Of a DNA stretch of 22,148 nucleotides, positions 7,052 through 14,540 are shown piece by piece (position 1 is the stretch's first letter; each line of letters starts with the position of its first letter). The notes below the pieces were generated by a model, which worked only from the letters and a program-made list of their open reading frames with translations, was not told where the DNA came from and searched no databases. The position numbers and the translations under genes were made by a program. This DNA comes from Candidatus Dormiibacterota bacterium. Lineage in GTDB: Bacteria; Chloroflexota; Dormibacteria; Dormibacterales; Dormibacteraceae. The stretch covers positions 1,916 to 24,063 of the forward strand of contig PLYD01000114.1 in the NCBI GenBank assembly GCA_003151665.1, written 5' to 3'.

Positions 7052-7484
7052 TCAAGACCTTGGAGGAGGGGCGCTGGGAGCCAGCTCAGGCCACGGTGGC
7101 GGCGACAGCCGAAGATTCAGCTGTCCGACTCGTCGGTCCATCCAGTCGAGTCGCTGCAGTGCGCTGCCTACTGTCTCCCCACATCGACCAAGACGGGCGA
7201 TTCGCGAGCCACGGGGGGCCGGACTCGGACCCGGGTGGACGTGGGAGGTCGATGTCTTGACGTGCCTCCGACTGGATATACAGCGCGCTTGAACTCGGAC
7301 GGCGTCACGCCCAGGCCTCCTGCGGCGCCGTGATCGCCGTCTTCAATGGTCCCTGCGCTGCCTGAAGCCGACCAGTGCAGATGTGGATCGCCTGCCCCGT
7401 ATTTGCTGATATAAAGTGCATTCAGCTTGAACTCGGCTCGGTCGCCATGGAGCCCGGGTCACAGGGTCTCGGGTCTGCTACCCG
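7052..7484. other. Intergenic stretch with two related short repeats
   Basis: No convincing gene is seen. GCTTGAACTCGG occurs at 7287-7298 and 7425-7436, each preceded by a related GATATA...AG.GC sequence. The second copy is continuous with TGCCCCGTATTTGCT (7393-7407), which is related to the sequences at 10139 and 11612. Confidence 0.5.
7393..7433 (+). repeat. Dispersed intergenic repeat, copy A
   Basis: The order TGCCCCGT, a TTTGCT/TTCGCT block, AAAGTGCATT and TTGAACT/TCGAACT is shared with copy B at 10139-10174, with a small insertion here. It lies downstream of the SnoaL-like gene. Confidence 0.5.
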
Positions 7485-7928
7485 TCAGCCCTCCGGCGGA
7501 CCAGTTTGCTCAGCCTTTGGAATCACCCCCAGCTGCCGCAGAAACCCGAGCTCATCTTTGCAGGACCAGTGCTCGACTATTTTGCCGTCGACTACCCGGT
7601 GTATCGCGACCGCCTTCATCTCAAGGTCGTTGCCTGTGGCTCGGATACCGAACATGTCACCAGTGTGCTTTCCGTAAGCCGTCATGCGGGTGACCACCTT
7701 GTCATCCTCAGCGATCATGTCTTCGATCTTGTGGTAGCCGGGAGTCGCATCCCAGAAGATCTTGAATGCCTGCTTTAGACCTTCTCGGCCCTCAGCCAAA
7801 CCTGGAAAGGGCGTTGGCGCGTGATTCACATAGTCCTCGACGACGAGCTCATCGAGCGCCGCCAGGTTGCCGTTGTCGATCTCCGCGTAGAACCGCCTGA
7901 TGATCGCCTTGTTGTCTTCGGCTGACAT
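7485..7928 (-). CDS. SnoaL-like ester cyclase / nuclear-transport-factor-2-fold protein
   Basis: The product (147 residues from ATG 7928, which has GGGGGA nine bases upstream; an ATG at 7949 overlaps the previous stop as ATGA) fits the SnoaL-like polyketide cyclase family. It contains NKAIIRRFYAEIDNGNLAAL, then ELVVEDYVNHAPTPFPGLAEG and FKIFWDATPGYHKIEDMIAE, and a final strand set with DGKIVEHWSCKDELGFLRQLG. These are small cone-shaped proteins that bind hydrophobic ligands and sometimes catalyse cyclisation or isomerisation. The gene follows the LLM oxidoreductase with overlap or a 17-base gap, so the two are cotranscribed and may act on one substrate. The substrate is unknown. Confidence 0.85.
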   Translation of the reverse strand: MSAEDNKAIIRRFYAEIDNGNLAALDELVVEDYVNHAPTPFPGLAEGREGLKQAFKIFWDATPGYHKIEDMIAEDDKVVTRMTAYGKHTGDMFGIRATGNDLEMKAVAIHRVVDGKIVEHWSCKDELGFLRQLGVIPKAEQTGPPEG

Positions 7929-7945
7929 AGAACGCGTCCCCCGCC

Positions 7946-8836
7946 TCATGCCATGCCAGTTGCGGTGATCGCTGCCGTGCCGTCATGCCGCGGCCGCAGG
8001 CCTGCCAACGCCTGACCGGCCTGGCTGATCGCAGCGAGATCGTGCACGTTCTTGATTTGAACAATCACCTCGTCGATGCCGGCGTTAATGAAAGCCTGGG
8101 CACCCTCGCACACCTGGTCCGCGTCACCACTGAACAATCCCTGTTTGAAATCGCCGTCCCCTGGACCACTCATCGACAGCACCGCCTTGTAGGTTTTTGT
8201 GATCGTCGAATAGTCACGCTCCACCGACGAGCAATGCGCTTGGAGGACTTCCAGCTTGTGGCTCACCGTCTCGAGCGTGTCACCCGCCGGCATTGATAGA
8301 TTGCACATGTCAGCGTAGCGAGCAACTATTCGCAGCAGGCGATGCTCGCCGCTACCGGCCACCATGATCGGGATCGAGCCGCCGACCAGCCGGCGAATCT
8401 CAGACAGGACCGCCTCCAGCCTGTCCATGCGCAGCTTGATGGCAGGAAAATCCATTCCAAACATCTGGTGCTCGCCTTCCGTCATAGGGTGGCCGGCTCC
8501 GACGCCCAAGATCGCGCGTCCTCGCGATGTCTGGTCGAGGGTGACCACCATCCGTGCCAGCAGGGCAGGGTTCCTGAAGAAGATCGAACTCGCCAGCGCT
8601 CCCAGTCGGATCCTGGACGTATGGGCCGCAACCGTCGCCAGGTAGACATATGTCTCCGGCCGGGGGCCACCCTGGTTGGGTGGCTGTCCTTCGATCAGGT
8701 GGTCGTTGACCCAGAGCGTATCGAACCCAGCATCTTCGGCGGCCACTGCGATTGCGACAGCGTGGTCGAGTCGGTCGGTCTCGGAGACCCCGGGAAAGCT
8801 GAAGTTGGTCAGGTGCAGGCCGGTTTTTACTTTCAT
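7946..8836 (-). CDS. LLM-class (luciferase-like) F420-dependent oxidoreductase
   Basis: Starting at ATG 8836 the product has 296 residues and begins MKVKTGLHLTNFSFPGVSET. ATG 8872 gives 12 more residues; neither has a strong ribosome-binding site. Family features are the first strand of the TIM barrel (KTGLHL), AAEDAGFDTLWVNDHL, the RIRLGALAS strand, the stretch FRNPALLARMVVTLDQTSRG followed by RAILGVGAGHP, and a later PIMVAGSGEHRLL strand. Actinobacterial members mostly use F420, though FMN cannot be excluded. It is the first gene of a two-gene unit with the SnoaL-like gene and is divergent from the LuxR gene, which is a plausible regulator. Confidence 0.9.
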   Translation of the reverse strand: MKVKTGLHLTNFSFPGVSETDRLDHAVAIAVAAEDAGFDTLWVNDHLIEGQPPNQGGPRPETYVYLATVAAHTSRIRLGALASSIFFRNPALLARMVVTLDQTSRGRAILGVGAGHPMTEGEHQMFGMDFPAIKLRMDRLEAVLSEIRRLVGGSIPIMVAGSGEHRLLRIVARYADMCNLSMPAGDTLETVSHKLEVLQAHCSSVERDYSTITKTYKAVLSMSGPGDGDFKQGLFSGDADQVCEGAQAFINAGIDEVIVQIKNVHDLAAISQAGQALAGLRPRHDGTAAITATGMA

Positions 8837-8961
8837 GCCATCAGCCTGGGCTTCGACGGGCACCGGCTCCATACCAGAAAGGTGGTAGAGGCCCCGGGGG
8901 ACCTCTGGCCTAGACTCGGCAGGTGGGACGAGGTTGGGCACTTGAAGCAGCCCGCCTCGAT

Positions 8962-10041
8962 ATGGCCCGCATGGGCGAGAGCGGGCTCAGCTCGCGGATA
9001 CTCCGCACGGACTTCCTTCGCCGCCTCAATCGAGTCATTGCTTTCGATTCAGCTTGGTTCGCCTTGTGCGATCCGGCCACTCTGCTCTTCACTGATGCTG
9101 TCCGCCAAGAGCTATCACAGGAGTCGACGCCGCGATTCGTCGAGGACGAGTTCCTGCTGGACGACTTCAACAAGTGGGTCGACCTTGCGCGCGCACCCGC
9201 CCACGCCAGAAGCCTGCTTCATGCGACCAATGGCGACCTCGGCTCGAGCTATCGCTTTCGGGAGATCCTCGAGCCGCTGGGTCTTGATGACGAACTACGA
9301 GCCGCGCTCATAACTGGACGCGTGTGTTGGGGTTTTATCTGCCTCCACCGCGAGTTGCACAGCCCCAACTTCACACTTGCAGACGCTACATGGCTTGACG
9401 CCTTGGCCCCAATAATGGCGGCGGGCCTGCGCACTTCACTTCTTTCTCAGGCGGCCGCGGCCGGATCTGAGGAGACCGGTGTGATTGTTCTCGGGCCAGA
9501 TCTCTCCGTCGTTGCCATGTCTGGCGCCGCGGAACGGTGGCTATCCGAAGTGACCGACGCTGATTGGCCGGCGCAGCGCGAGCTTCCCTCAGTTGTACTG
9601 GGCGTCGCTGCTCAACTGCAGGCTCAAGATTCGGGACGTCCGCCCACTGAATCGAGCGGCGCCCGGCTGCGTACGCGTAGTGGTGTTTGGCTAATGGTCC
9701 GTGGATCAAGACTTTCAGGGGTTGAGGTCCATGGCCAGATCGCTGTCGTCCTCGCGCCGGCCGCACCGATGGAGATGGCTTCGATGATCATGCAGGCCTA
9801 CGACCTCACCCAGCGCGAGCGCGAGGTCACCGGGCTGGTCCTTCAGGGAACGTCTACCAAAGAGGTTGGTGCAGCGCTGAGAATCAGCGGTTTCACCGTC
9901 CAGCAGCATTTGAAGTCGATATTCGACAAGACGGGCGTCCGTAGCCGCAGGGAACTGGCTGCTCATATCTTCGCCAGCCAATATCAACCCCGGCTTCGAC
10001 GCGATCGCACTGTAGGTCGGACCGGCTGGTTCAGCGACTAA
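8962..10041 (+). CDS. LuxR-family regulator with GAF-like N-terminal sensor
   Basis: The product is about 359 residues from ATG 8962; ATG 8971 and GTG 8923 are alternatives and none has a clear ribosome-binding site. The C terminus carries the LuxR/FixJ helix-turn-helix: YDLTQREREVTGLVLQGTST, then KEVGAALRISGFTVQQHLKS and IFDKTGVRSRRELAAHIF. Residues 1-190 look like a GAF-type sensor (WGFICLHRE followed by PNFTLADATWLDALAPIMA). A second small PAS-like segment with VIVLGPDLSVVAMSGAAERW precedes the output domain. There is no receiver domain, so it should sense a small molecule directly. It is divergent from the LLM gene with a gap of about 125 bases and probably regulates it. Confidence 0.85.
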   Translation: MARMGESGLSSRILRTDFLRRLNRVIAFDSAWFALCDPATLLFTDAVRQELSQESTPRFVEDEFLLDDFNKWVDLARAPAHARSLLHATNGDLGSSYRFREILEPLGLDDELRAALITGRVCWGFICLHRELHSPNFTLADATWLDALAPIMAAGLRTSLLSQAAAAGSEETGVIVLGPDLSVVAMSGAAERWLSEVTDADWPAQRELPSVVLGVAAQLQAQDSGRPPTESSGARLRTRSGVWLMVRGSRLSGVEVHGQIAVVLAPAAPMEMASMIMQAYDLTQREREVTGLVLQGTSTKEVGAALRISGFTVQQHLKSIFDKTGVRSRRELAAHIFASQYQPRLRRDRTVGRTGWFSD

Positions 10042-10138
10042 CCGGTCGTATGCACCGCCCCGTCGCAAGTCAGGCGGGATGATCGTCGAGTTGCGCTGGT
10101 TTGGGGGGTTACGGGGCATCGAGCCACATGGCTGCGCC

Positions 10139-10174
10139 GTGCCCCGTGTTCGCTAAAGTGCATTGATTCGAACT
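10139..10174 (+). repeat. Dispersed intergenic repeat, copy B
   Basis: GTGCCCCGTGTTCGCT at 10139-10154 is identical to copy C at 11612-11627. The following AAAGTGCATT and GAACT match copy A at 7393-7433. It sits between the LuxR gene and the convergent second TetR gene, in a 248-base gap without any other feature I can name. Confidence 0.55.
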
Positions 10175-10289
10175 AGAGCAAAGCCAAAATTACACGCCTT
10201 CTCGGCTTCGGGCTGGGGCGCGAGTTGGTCGGAGCCGAGTCCAATATCGCAGGATTCAAATCCCCGACCGGCGCCTGGCTGCTTTCGTC

Positions 10290-10946
10290 TCACGGCTTCC
10301 TCCGTAACGGAGATAGCCGAGGCGGCCGATTGCGCGAGGGCCTAGGCAACTGACGCGCGCCGCCTTCGATCGCCCTGACCAGCAGGCGCGCGATGCTGCG
10401 GTCTGCCATTCCCTTACGGGCGAAGAGCTCCCAGGTCCGGAACTCGACCGCTAAACGAATCAGAGCGCGCGTCGCCGCACCGGGCGTGTCGCGTGCAAGG
10501 GCCTTGGCATGGGCCTCAGCGAGCGCATCGAGCCGAACGTCACCGCTGTTGGCCATGAGCGCGTCCAACGCCGGGACCAGGTGACGATCTCTGTGCACAT
10601 TCCCCTCCATGGCCCCGGTGTTTCGATACCAGGCATAGAGCTTCGTCAACACCGCCTCGAGTCGGGTCACGGGATCCTCGCCCGACTTCGGGGCCAGGTC
10701 CGGCTGCGGGTTGCCAGCCAGAAAGCGAGCCTGACAAGCCGCAAATAGGTCACCGAGGTCAGGGAACGCTTTGTAGACCGTGATGCGCTGGACGCCGACT
10801 CGTCGAGCGATTTCGGCGATCGTGGTCCGGGCTGGTCCGACCTCCTGATGGAGTGAGACCGTGGCCTCGACGATGCGCTCCCGGGTCTGGCGCTGGCGCT
10901 CCGCCCGGGCTTTCAGCTCGTACTTTCGCTTTTGAGTAGACGGCAT
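10290..10946 (-). CDS. TetR/AcrR family transcriptional regulator
   Basis: The 218-residue product opens with a basic stretch (MPSTQKRKYELKARAERQRQ), then the TetR helix-turn-helix TTIAEIARRVGVQRITVYKA followed by FPDLGDLFAACQARFL. The C-terminal half is helical and unassigned, ending in a basic Pro/Arg tail. It is divergent from the cupin gene, and the 73 bases between the two start codons contain a perfect 7-bp inverted repeat that is the best operator candidate. It likely represses both itself and the cupin; this is inferred from arrangement and family habit. Confidence 0.88.
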   Translation of the reverse strand: MPSTQKRKYELKARAERQRQTRERIVEATVSLHQEVGPARTTIAEIARRVGVQRITVYKAFPDLGDLFAACQARFLAGNPQPDLAPKSGEDPVTRLEAVLTKLYAWYRNTGAMEGNVHRDRHLVPALDALMANSGDVRLDALAEAHAKALARDTPGAATRALIRLAVEFRTWELFARKGMADRSIARLLVRAIEGGARQLPRPSRNRPPRLSPLRRKP

Positions 10947-10976
10947 GTTCAGTAATTATGCTACGGTGGACCGATC

Positions 10977-10995
10977 AGTGAACGCCCTGTTCACT
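10977..10995. promoter_or_regulatory. Palindromic operator candidate for the divergent TetR
   Basis: AGTGAAC, five bases GCCCT, then GTTCACT form a perfect inverted repeat in the TetR/cupin divergent region, 25 bases before the cupin start and 31 before the TetR start. Length and symmetry are those of a TetR-family dimer site. Confidence 0.65.
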
Positions 10996-11019
10996 CACCG
11001 TTGTATTAAGGAGGCTCAG

Positions 11020-11517
11020 ATGCAAGCGGCAAAGGCAACAGTCCTGGTCTCGGGTCAAGGTCGTGCGGGCTCCCTCGGCGGCCTCGGAGTGCGCTTCATG
11101 GTCACCGGCGCCCAGTCGGGGGGCGGGTTCGCGCTTCTCGAGCAGCCGCTCGCGCCGCGTGCCTTGGCGGCACCTCTCCACCGCCACAGCCGTGAGGACG
11201 AGTACAGCTTTGTTCTCAAAGGCCGCATCGGAGCGCTCCTCGGCGATGAGGTCGTCTACGGAGAGCCTGGAGATCTCATCTTCAAGCCCCGCGGGCAGTG
11301 GCACACCTACTGGAACGCCATCGATGCCGAGTCCCGAATGCTCGAGATCATCTCCCCGGCCGGCTTCGAAGGCTATTTCGATGAGCTGATCGCACTCTTC
11401 GCTGGAGGACGGCCGCAGCCCGAGGTGGCCGCGGGCGTGGCCGCTCGGTACGGCTTGGAGTTGGACTTCGCCAGCATCCCCCGACTCATCGCCGAGCACG
11501 GCGTCAGGTTCGGGTAG
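11020..11517 (+). CDS. Cupin-domain protein
   Basis: The ATG at 11020 has an excellent AAGGAGG site seven bases upstream, which rules out the longer frame from 10945. The 165-residue product carries a classical cupin core: PLHRHSREDEYSFVLKGRIG with the HxH(x)4E metal-binding first motif, then GEPGDLIFKPRGQWHTYWN with the second-motif histidine. All four usual metal ligands are present. The C-terminal helical part (FEGYFDELIALFAGG) is seen in quercetinase-like or small-molecule-binding cupins. Enzyme activity is not predictable. It is divergent from, and probably controlled by, the TetR gene. Confidence 0.88.
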   Translation: MQAAKATVLVSGQGRAGSLGGLGVRFMVTGAQSGGGFALLEQPLAPRALAAPLHRHSREDEYSFVLKGRIGALLGDEVVYGEPGDLIFKPRGQWHTYWNAIDAESRMLEIISPAGFEGYFDELIALFAGGRPQPEVAAGVAARYGLELDFASIPRLIAEHGVRFG

Positions 11518-11847
11518 CTTCGCGCGTCGCTCCGGCTCCTGCTGGAGGCCGCGCCCTCACCCGGTGGTCGCAGTTCAGCCTGCCAGCCGGCCCTGGTCAG
11601 TCCAGGCCTGGGTGCCCCGTGTTCGCTGGCGCTGACACTTGCAATCGCTCGTCATAGGAAATTGCTGGGCGGACGTACGCCTCGGGCCTTTGGTCCCGCT
11701 GATCAGGGGCATTCGTGCTCTAGGTCACTTCCCGACCCAGGCGCACCCTGTGGATGGAGCTGTTTGCAAAATGACCAAGCACACCGTCGACTTGCTCGGG
11801 GGCGGCACTTCCTGCCTTATGCGTGGGTCTACAGGAGTCGTGCGTAT
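11518..11847. other. Intergenic stretch after the cupin gene
   Basis: No supported gene. A short hairpin CCTGG-tcagt-CCAGG at 11592-11606 lies downstream of the cupin gene and has no T run, so a terminator is doubtful. Repeat copy C follows at 11612. Confidence 0.4.
11612..11627 (+). repeat. Dispersed intergenic repeat, copy C
   Basis: These 16 bases (GTGCCCCGTGTTCGCT) are identical to 10139-10154. The downstream part of copies A and B is not preserved here. Confidence 0.5.
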
Positions 11848-12027
11848 GTGTTTGTGACCCTGGGGACTTGCCTGTCTGCCCTGGTGTTAGGAACGGCCTC
11901 CGTATCGGTCGCATACACAGTTGTGCCACTGGGCATGGCGGCGGTATTTGCTATTGCGGTGTTTTGGATCATGAGCGAAAACCGACGAGACCTGGCTTTG
12001 AGCGCTGGCAAGAGATGGCTGCCCTGA
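11848..12027 (+). CDS. Possible small membrane protein
   Basis: A GTG at 11848, ten bases after AGGAG, opens a 59-residue frame. It has two hydrophobic segments ([20 protein letters not shown], then [17 protein letters not shown]) and a basic tail ending GKRWLP. The stop overlaps the start of the RDD protein gene by 13 bases, which would allow coupled translation. No family is recognised, and the frame extends further upstream with low-complexity sequence, so the gene is only possible. Confidence 0.35.
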   Translation: MFVTLGTCLSALVLGTASVSVAYTVVPLGMAAVFAIAVFWIMSENRRDLALSAGKRWLP

Positions 12028-12674
12028 CCGCGCGCCACGCAGGATTCTGGATCCGAGTTCTGGCGCAGTTGATCGACGCTGCGCTTCTGGCTCTAGTCGG
12101 TGGCGTCCTGACCGAACTCAGTTTCCACCCGCGAACTTTTGACTTCGCGGATAGCGGTCCCAGCGCCCTCTTGTCGCTGCTCTACTTCGGCCTCTTCTGG
12201 TCGAAGGTTGGAGGCGGGCAGACCATCGGCATGCGATTTCTCGGTCTACGGGTCGTGGGCACCGACGGCCAGCTGATTGGCCTTGGAACGGCACTGATCC
12301 GCTGGCTTGGGCTGGTGGTTTCCTTCAGCGTTCTCTTCATTGGGGTGATCTGGGTCGCGGTCGACCCACAGAAGCAAGGCTGGCACGACAAAATCGCCAG
12401 CACGTACGTGGTCAATGTGGGATCAATTGAAGCTGGCGACCAACAGAGGCCGCAAGCGTCCCGTGGGAAGGTCTATTCGACCCCGAAGGACGCGTCGGGC
12501 GCGGAGATCGGCGGTGCCTTCGGCGGCGAGAAGGCCACGGGCGGCGGCAGCCAAGCCGGTTCAGACGCCTGGAAAGCCTACATGCGACGCCAGACCAACA
12601 CCATCAACTTCAGACGAGACCTTCCACTGGCCCAGGGCGTTCGATTCGACCTGGGAAGCGCCCCAGACGTGTGA
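12015..12674 (+). CDS. RDD-family membrane protein
   Basis: From ATG 12015 the product has 219 residues. The first 135 carry the RDD domain: [20 protein letters not shown] (the Arg and Asp of the family name), a second hydrophobic segment [14 protein letters not shown], the motif [20 protein letters not shown] and a third segment [20 protein letters not shown], closed by [17 protein letters not shown]. The last 80 residues are Gly/Ser-rich, polar and unassigned. RDD proteins are small integral membrane proteins, some linked to ion exchange; the role here is unknown. The ribosome-binding site is weak. It is followed by the DUF929/VKOR pair 68 bases on. Confidence 0.82.
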   Translation: MAALTARHAGFWIRVLAQLIDAALLALVGGVLTELSFHPRTFDFADSGPSALLSLLYFGLFWSKVGGGQTIGMRFLGLRVVGTDGQLIGLGTALIRWLGLVVSFSVLFIGVIWVAVDPQKQGWHDKIASTYVVNVGSIEAGDQQRPQASRGKVYSTPKDASGAEIGGAFGGEKATGGGSQAGSDAWKAYMRRQTNTINFRRDLPLAQGVRFDLGSAPDV

Positions 12675-12742
12675 CCCTAGATTGAGTAAGAGGACGCGAT
12701 GACCAGCCTCCTGGTCCTGGCTCAGCTCATCAGGGAGTCGTG

Positions 12743-13633
12743 ATGGCTCACAAACAAAAGGGCGCGCACTCCCCGTCGAAATCGCCGCCGAGGATGTCCC
12801 AACAGCAGCCGCACAAGAAGGGGACGCGGTCGATGCGCAAGCCCGTTCGGCGTACGCCCGGATGGCTCCCCGCCGCGGCCACGATCGGCGCCATCGCCCT
12901 ACTGGTGGTCGCTTTCCTGGCCATCCGCTGGGCGACCACCCCTCCAGCCCCGGCCCCCATCGACTCGACACATGCAGCCGCGGTGCTCTCCACAATCACG
13001 AGCCTGCCGCCATCGGAGTTGGAGCAGGTGGGTTCGGGTTCGGCCGCCAACCGCCTCAAGCCCGTGTCCGGCCCGGCGCTCGTTGGCCCCGGCGGCAAAC
13101 CACTCGTCTTCTACTTCGGTGCCGAGTACTGTCCCTACTGCGCAGCCGAACGCTGGCCAATCATCATCGCGCTCTCGCGCTTTGGCGCCTTCTCAGGCCT
13201 CAAGACGACAACCTCGTCCTCGAGCGACATATACGCGAACACGCCCACATTTACATTCCACAGGGCAACGTACTCAAGCCAGTACATCGAGTTTCAGGCC
13301 GTGGAGACTACCGACCGGAACCAGAACTCGCTCGATTCACCGACCCAGGCTCAGGTTGCGCTCGTGAACCGCTTTGACGCGAGCGGCAGCATCCCATTCG
13401 TCGATCTCGGCAACCGCTATACCTTCTCTGGCGCGACCTATGCCCCCGACTCCCTCCAAGGCATGAGCTGGCAGCAGATCGCCGACGCGCTGCAGCAAGC
13501 AGACTCAGTGCAGGCCAAGGCGATCCTTGGTTCTGCCAACCTGATCGCAGCCGCCGTGTGCAAGCTCACCTCGGACCAGCCTGCCGAAGTGTGCTCGGGA
13601 GCCGCGATCCAATCCATCGAGGCCAAGCTGTAA
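12743..13633 (+). CDS. DUF929-family thioredoxin-like membrane-anchored protein
   Basis: The ATG at 12743 lies five bases after AGGGAG; a GTG directly before it is too close to that site. The 296-residue product has a basic, polar N terminus, one membrane segment at about residues 41-63 ([20 protein letters not shown]), a Pro/Ala linker and an extracytoplasmic domain. The domain contains [20 protein letters not shown] with a CPYC active site at 130-133, as in DUF929 proteins; a later [20 protein letters not shown] segment holds the cis-Pro-like region. Two further cysteines occur near the C terminus ([15 protein letters not shown]). It probably makes or shuffles disulfides outside the membrane. 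The VKOR-like gene begins four bases after the stop and supplies a likely re-oxidising partner. Confidence 0.88.
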   Translation: MAHKQKGAHSPSKSPPRMSQQQPHKKGTRSMRKPVRRTPGWLPAAATIGAIALLVVAFLAIRWATTPPAPAPIDSTHAAAVLSTITSLPPSELEQVGSGSAANRLKPVSGPALVGPGGKPLVFYFGAEYCPYCAAERWPIIIALSRFGAFSGLKTTTSSSSDIYANTPTFTFHRATYSSQYIEFQAVETTDRNQNSLDSPTQAQVALVNRFDASGSIPFVDLGNRYTFSGATYAPDSLQGMSWQQIADALQQADSVQAKAILGSANLIAAAVCKLTSDQPAEVCSGAAIQSIEAKL

Positions 13634-13637
13634 TCGA

Positions 13638-14117
13638 ATGGGGCGCCACGACCGCTTGCTGCCGGGGCTAGCGGCGCTCGCAAGTGTGGCGGGCCTGGGC
13701 GTGTCCCTGTACCTGACGGTTGTGCACTACTCGGCAATCCCGCTGGTGTGCACGTCGAGCGGAGCGGTCAACTGCGAGCGAGTCTTGTCGAGCGGATATG
13801 CAGTGATTGCCGGCTCAGCGCTGCCCACGTCGGCCGCCGGCATCGTCTGGTTCACGGTCAGCGCGGCCCTCGCCGTCGGGCAGCTGAGCGGGCGCGGCGA
13901 ACCACTCTTGACGCTCCTGCAGGTGGCATGGTCGGCACTCGGCTTGGTCACGGTACTCGGGCTCGTGTTCATCGAAATCGTGATGCTGGGCACTATCTGC
14001 GTGTGGTGCACGGCAGCGCACGCACTCGTGCTCGCCACGTTCCTGCTCGCGATCGCTATTTGGCAGTCAGCCCCGGAGAGTGCCCGCTCGATGAACACGC
14101 GTCCAATGCGCAAGTGA
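13638..14117 (+). CDS. Vitamin K epoxide reductase (VKOR) family membrane protein
   Basis: The 159-residue product has four or five hydrophobic segments and both cysteine pairs of the family: loop cysteines at 38 and 46 (LVCTSSGAVNCERVLSSGYA) and the CxxC at 121-124 (GTICVWCTAAHALV) near the membrane quinone site. The Ser/Thr-rich loop with ERVLSS is typical of bacterial VKOR. Bacterial VKOR passes electrons from periplasmic or exported dithiols to quinone, in place of DsbB. It is cotranscribed with the DUF929 thioredoxin-like gene (four-base gap), so the two probably form an oxidative folding pathway. No thioredoxin domain is fused to it, in line with a separate partner. Confidence 0.92.
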   Translation: MGRHDRLLPGLAALASVAGLGVSLYLTVVHYSAIPLVCTSSGAVNCERVLSSGYAVIAGSALPTSAAGIVWFTVSAALAVGQLSGRGEPLLTLLQVAWSALGLVTVLGLVFIEIVMLGTICVWCTAAHALVLATFLLAIAIWQSAPESARSMNTRPMRK

Positions 14118-14223
14118 TTGCCACGTGCCGAGAAAGATGAATCAGAAGAGCCCGTGCTACACGCGTGCTAGACCGCTACAGCGGATCTATCACATTAGCT
14201 ACACACAATCCGACGGATCGAGA

Positions 14224-14281
14224 TCAGATTTTGGTCGGGGGCCCGGGATTTGAACCCGGGGCCTCACGGTCCCGAACCGTG
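14224..14281 (-). repeat. 58-bp direct repeat copy 2: 3' half of tRNA-Pro(CGG), att-site-like
   Basis: All 58 bases equal those at 3038-3095, in the same orientation, again lacking the 5' half of the tRNA. Read antisense the region yields the peptide GGPGFEPGASRSRT, a well-known false ORF product of tRNA-derived att sites. The copies bracket 11.1 kb of accessory genes. I read it as a second attR-like junction. Confidence 0.85.
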
Positions 14282-14393
14282 TCGATTGCATGTCCTCTAG
14301 TGTCCCGGCGGCTCCCCAGGTGCCCGCCTGAACTCGAATTGCCACTCCTTGGTGTCCGTCCGTGTCCTCCTAGAGCCGCCTGGTTCCGGGAAT
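14282..14393. repeat. Repeat-rich arm next to tRNA fragment copy 2
   Basis: Gapless partner of 3096-3207. It holds TGTCC motifs (from 14290, 14301, 14353 and 14363) and ends in CCGCCTGGTTCCGGGAAT. Directly beyond it, TCTGTGCCCCG and TCTGTGCGCCG form a tandem pair at 14393-14413, and the TGCCCCGT inside recalls the dispersed repeats. Confidence 0.55.
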
Positions 14394-14501
14394 CTGTGCC
14401 CCGTCTGTGCGCCGGCGCGCGCCTCAAAAAGATGGAGGACCGCATGACCACCTCGCACTAGGAAGTGGCACTTGAAGGGACCCGGTTCAGTGCCGTTGAT
14501 C

Positions 14502-14540
14502 TAGTGGGCCGCAGTGGACTCGAACCACCTACCTCCGCGC
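14502..14540 (-). other. Possible degenerate tRNA 3' end fragment
   Basis: On the minus strand the sequence reads GCGGAGGTAGGTGG, TTCGAGT, CCACT, GCGGCCCA, CTA: a T arm (GTGG/CCAC with loop TTCGAGT) plus an acceptor strand and an altered CCA. It recalls the end of an actinobacterial tRNA-Ile or tRNA-Ala, but no anticodon arm or 5' half is found. Antisense it gives GRSGLEPPTSAL, another common false peptide at att sites. Confidence 0.45.

Noticed and set aside
11592..11606. Hairpin CCTGG-N5-CCAGG as a terminator of the cupin gene
   Set aside because: Only five base pairs and no T run; not enough to call a terminator.
14165..14461. Plus-strand frame with the peptide GGPGFEPGASRSRT
   Set aside because: The peptide arises from the antisense of the tRNA-Pro fragment; such peptides are known annotation artefacts at att sites.
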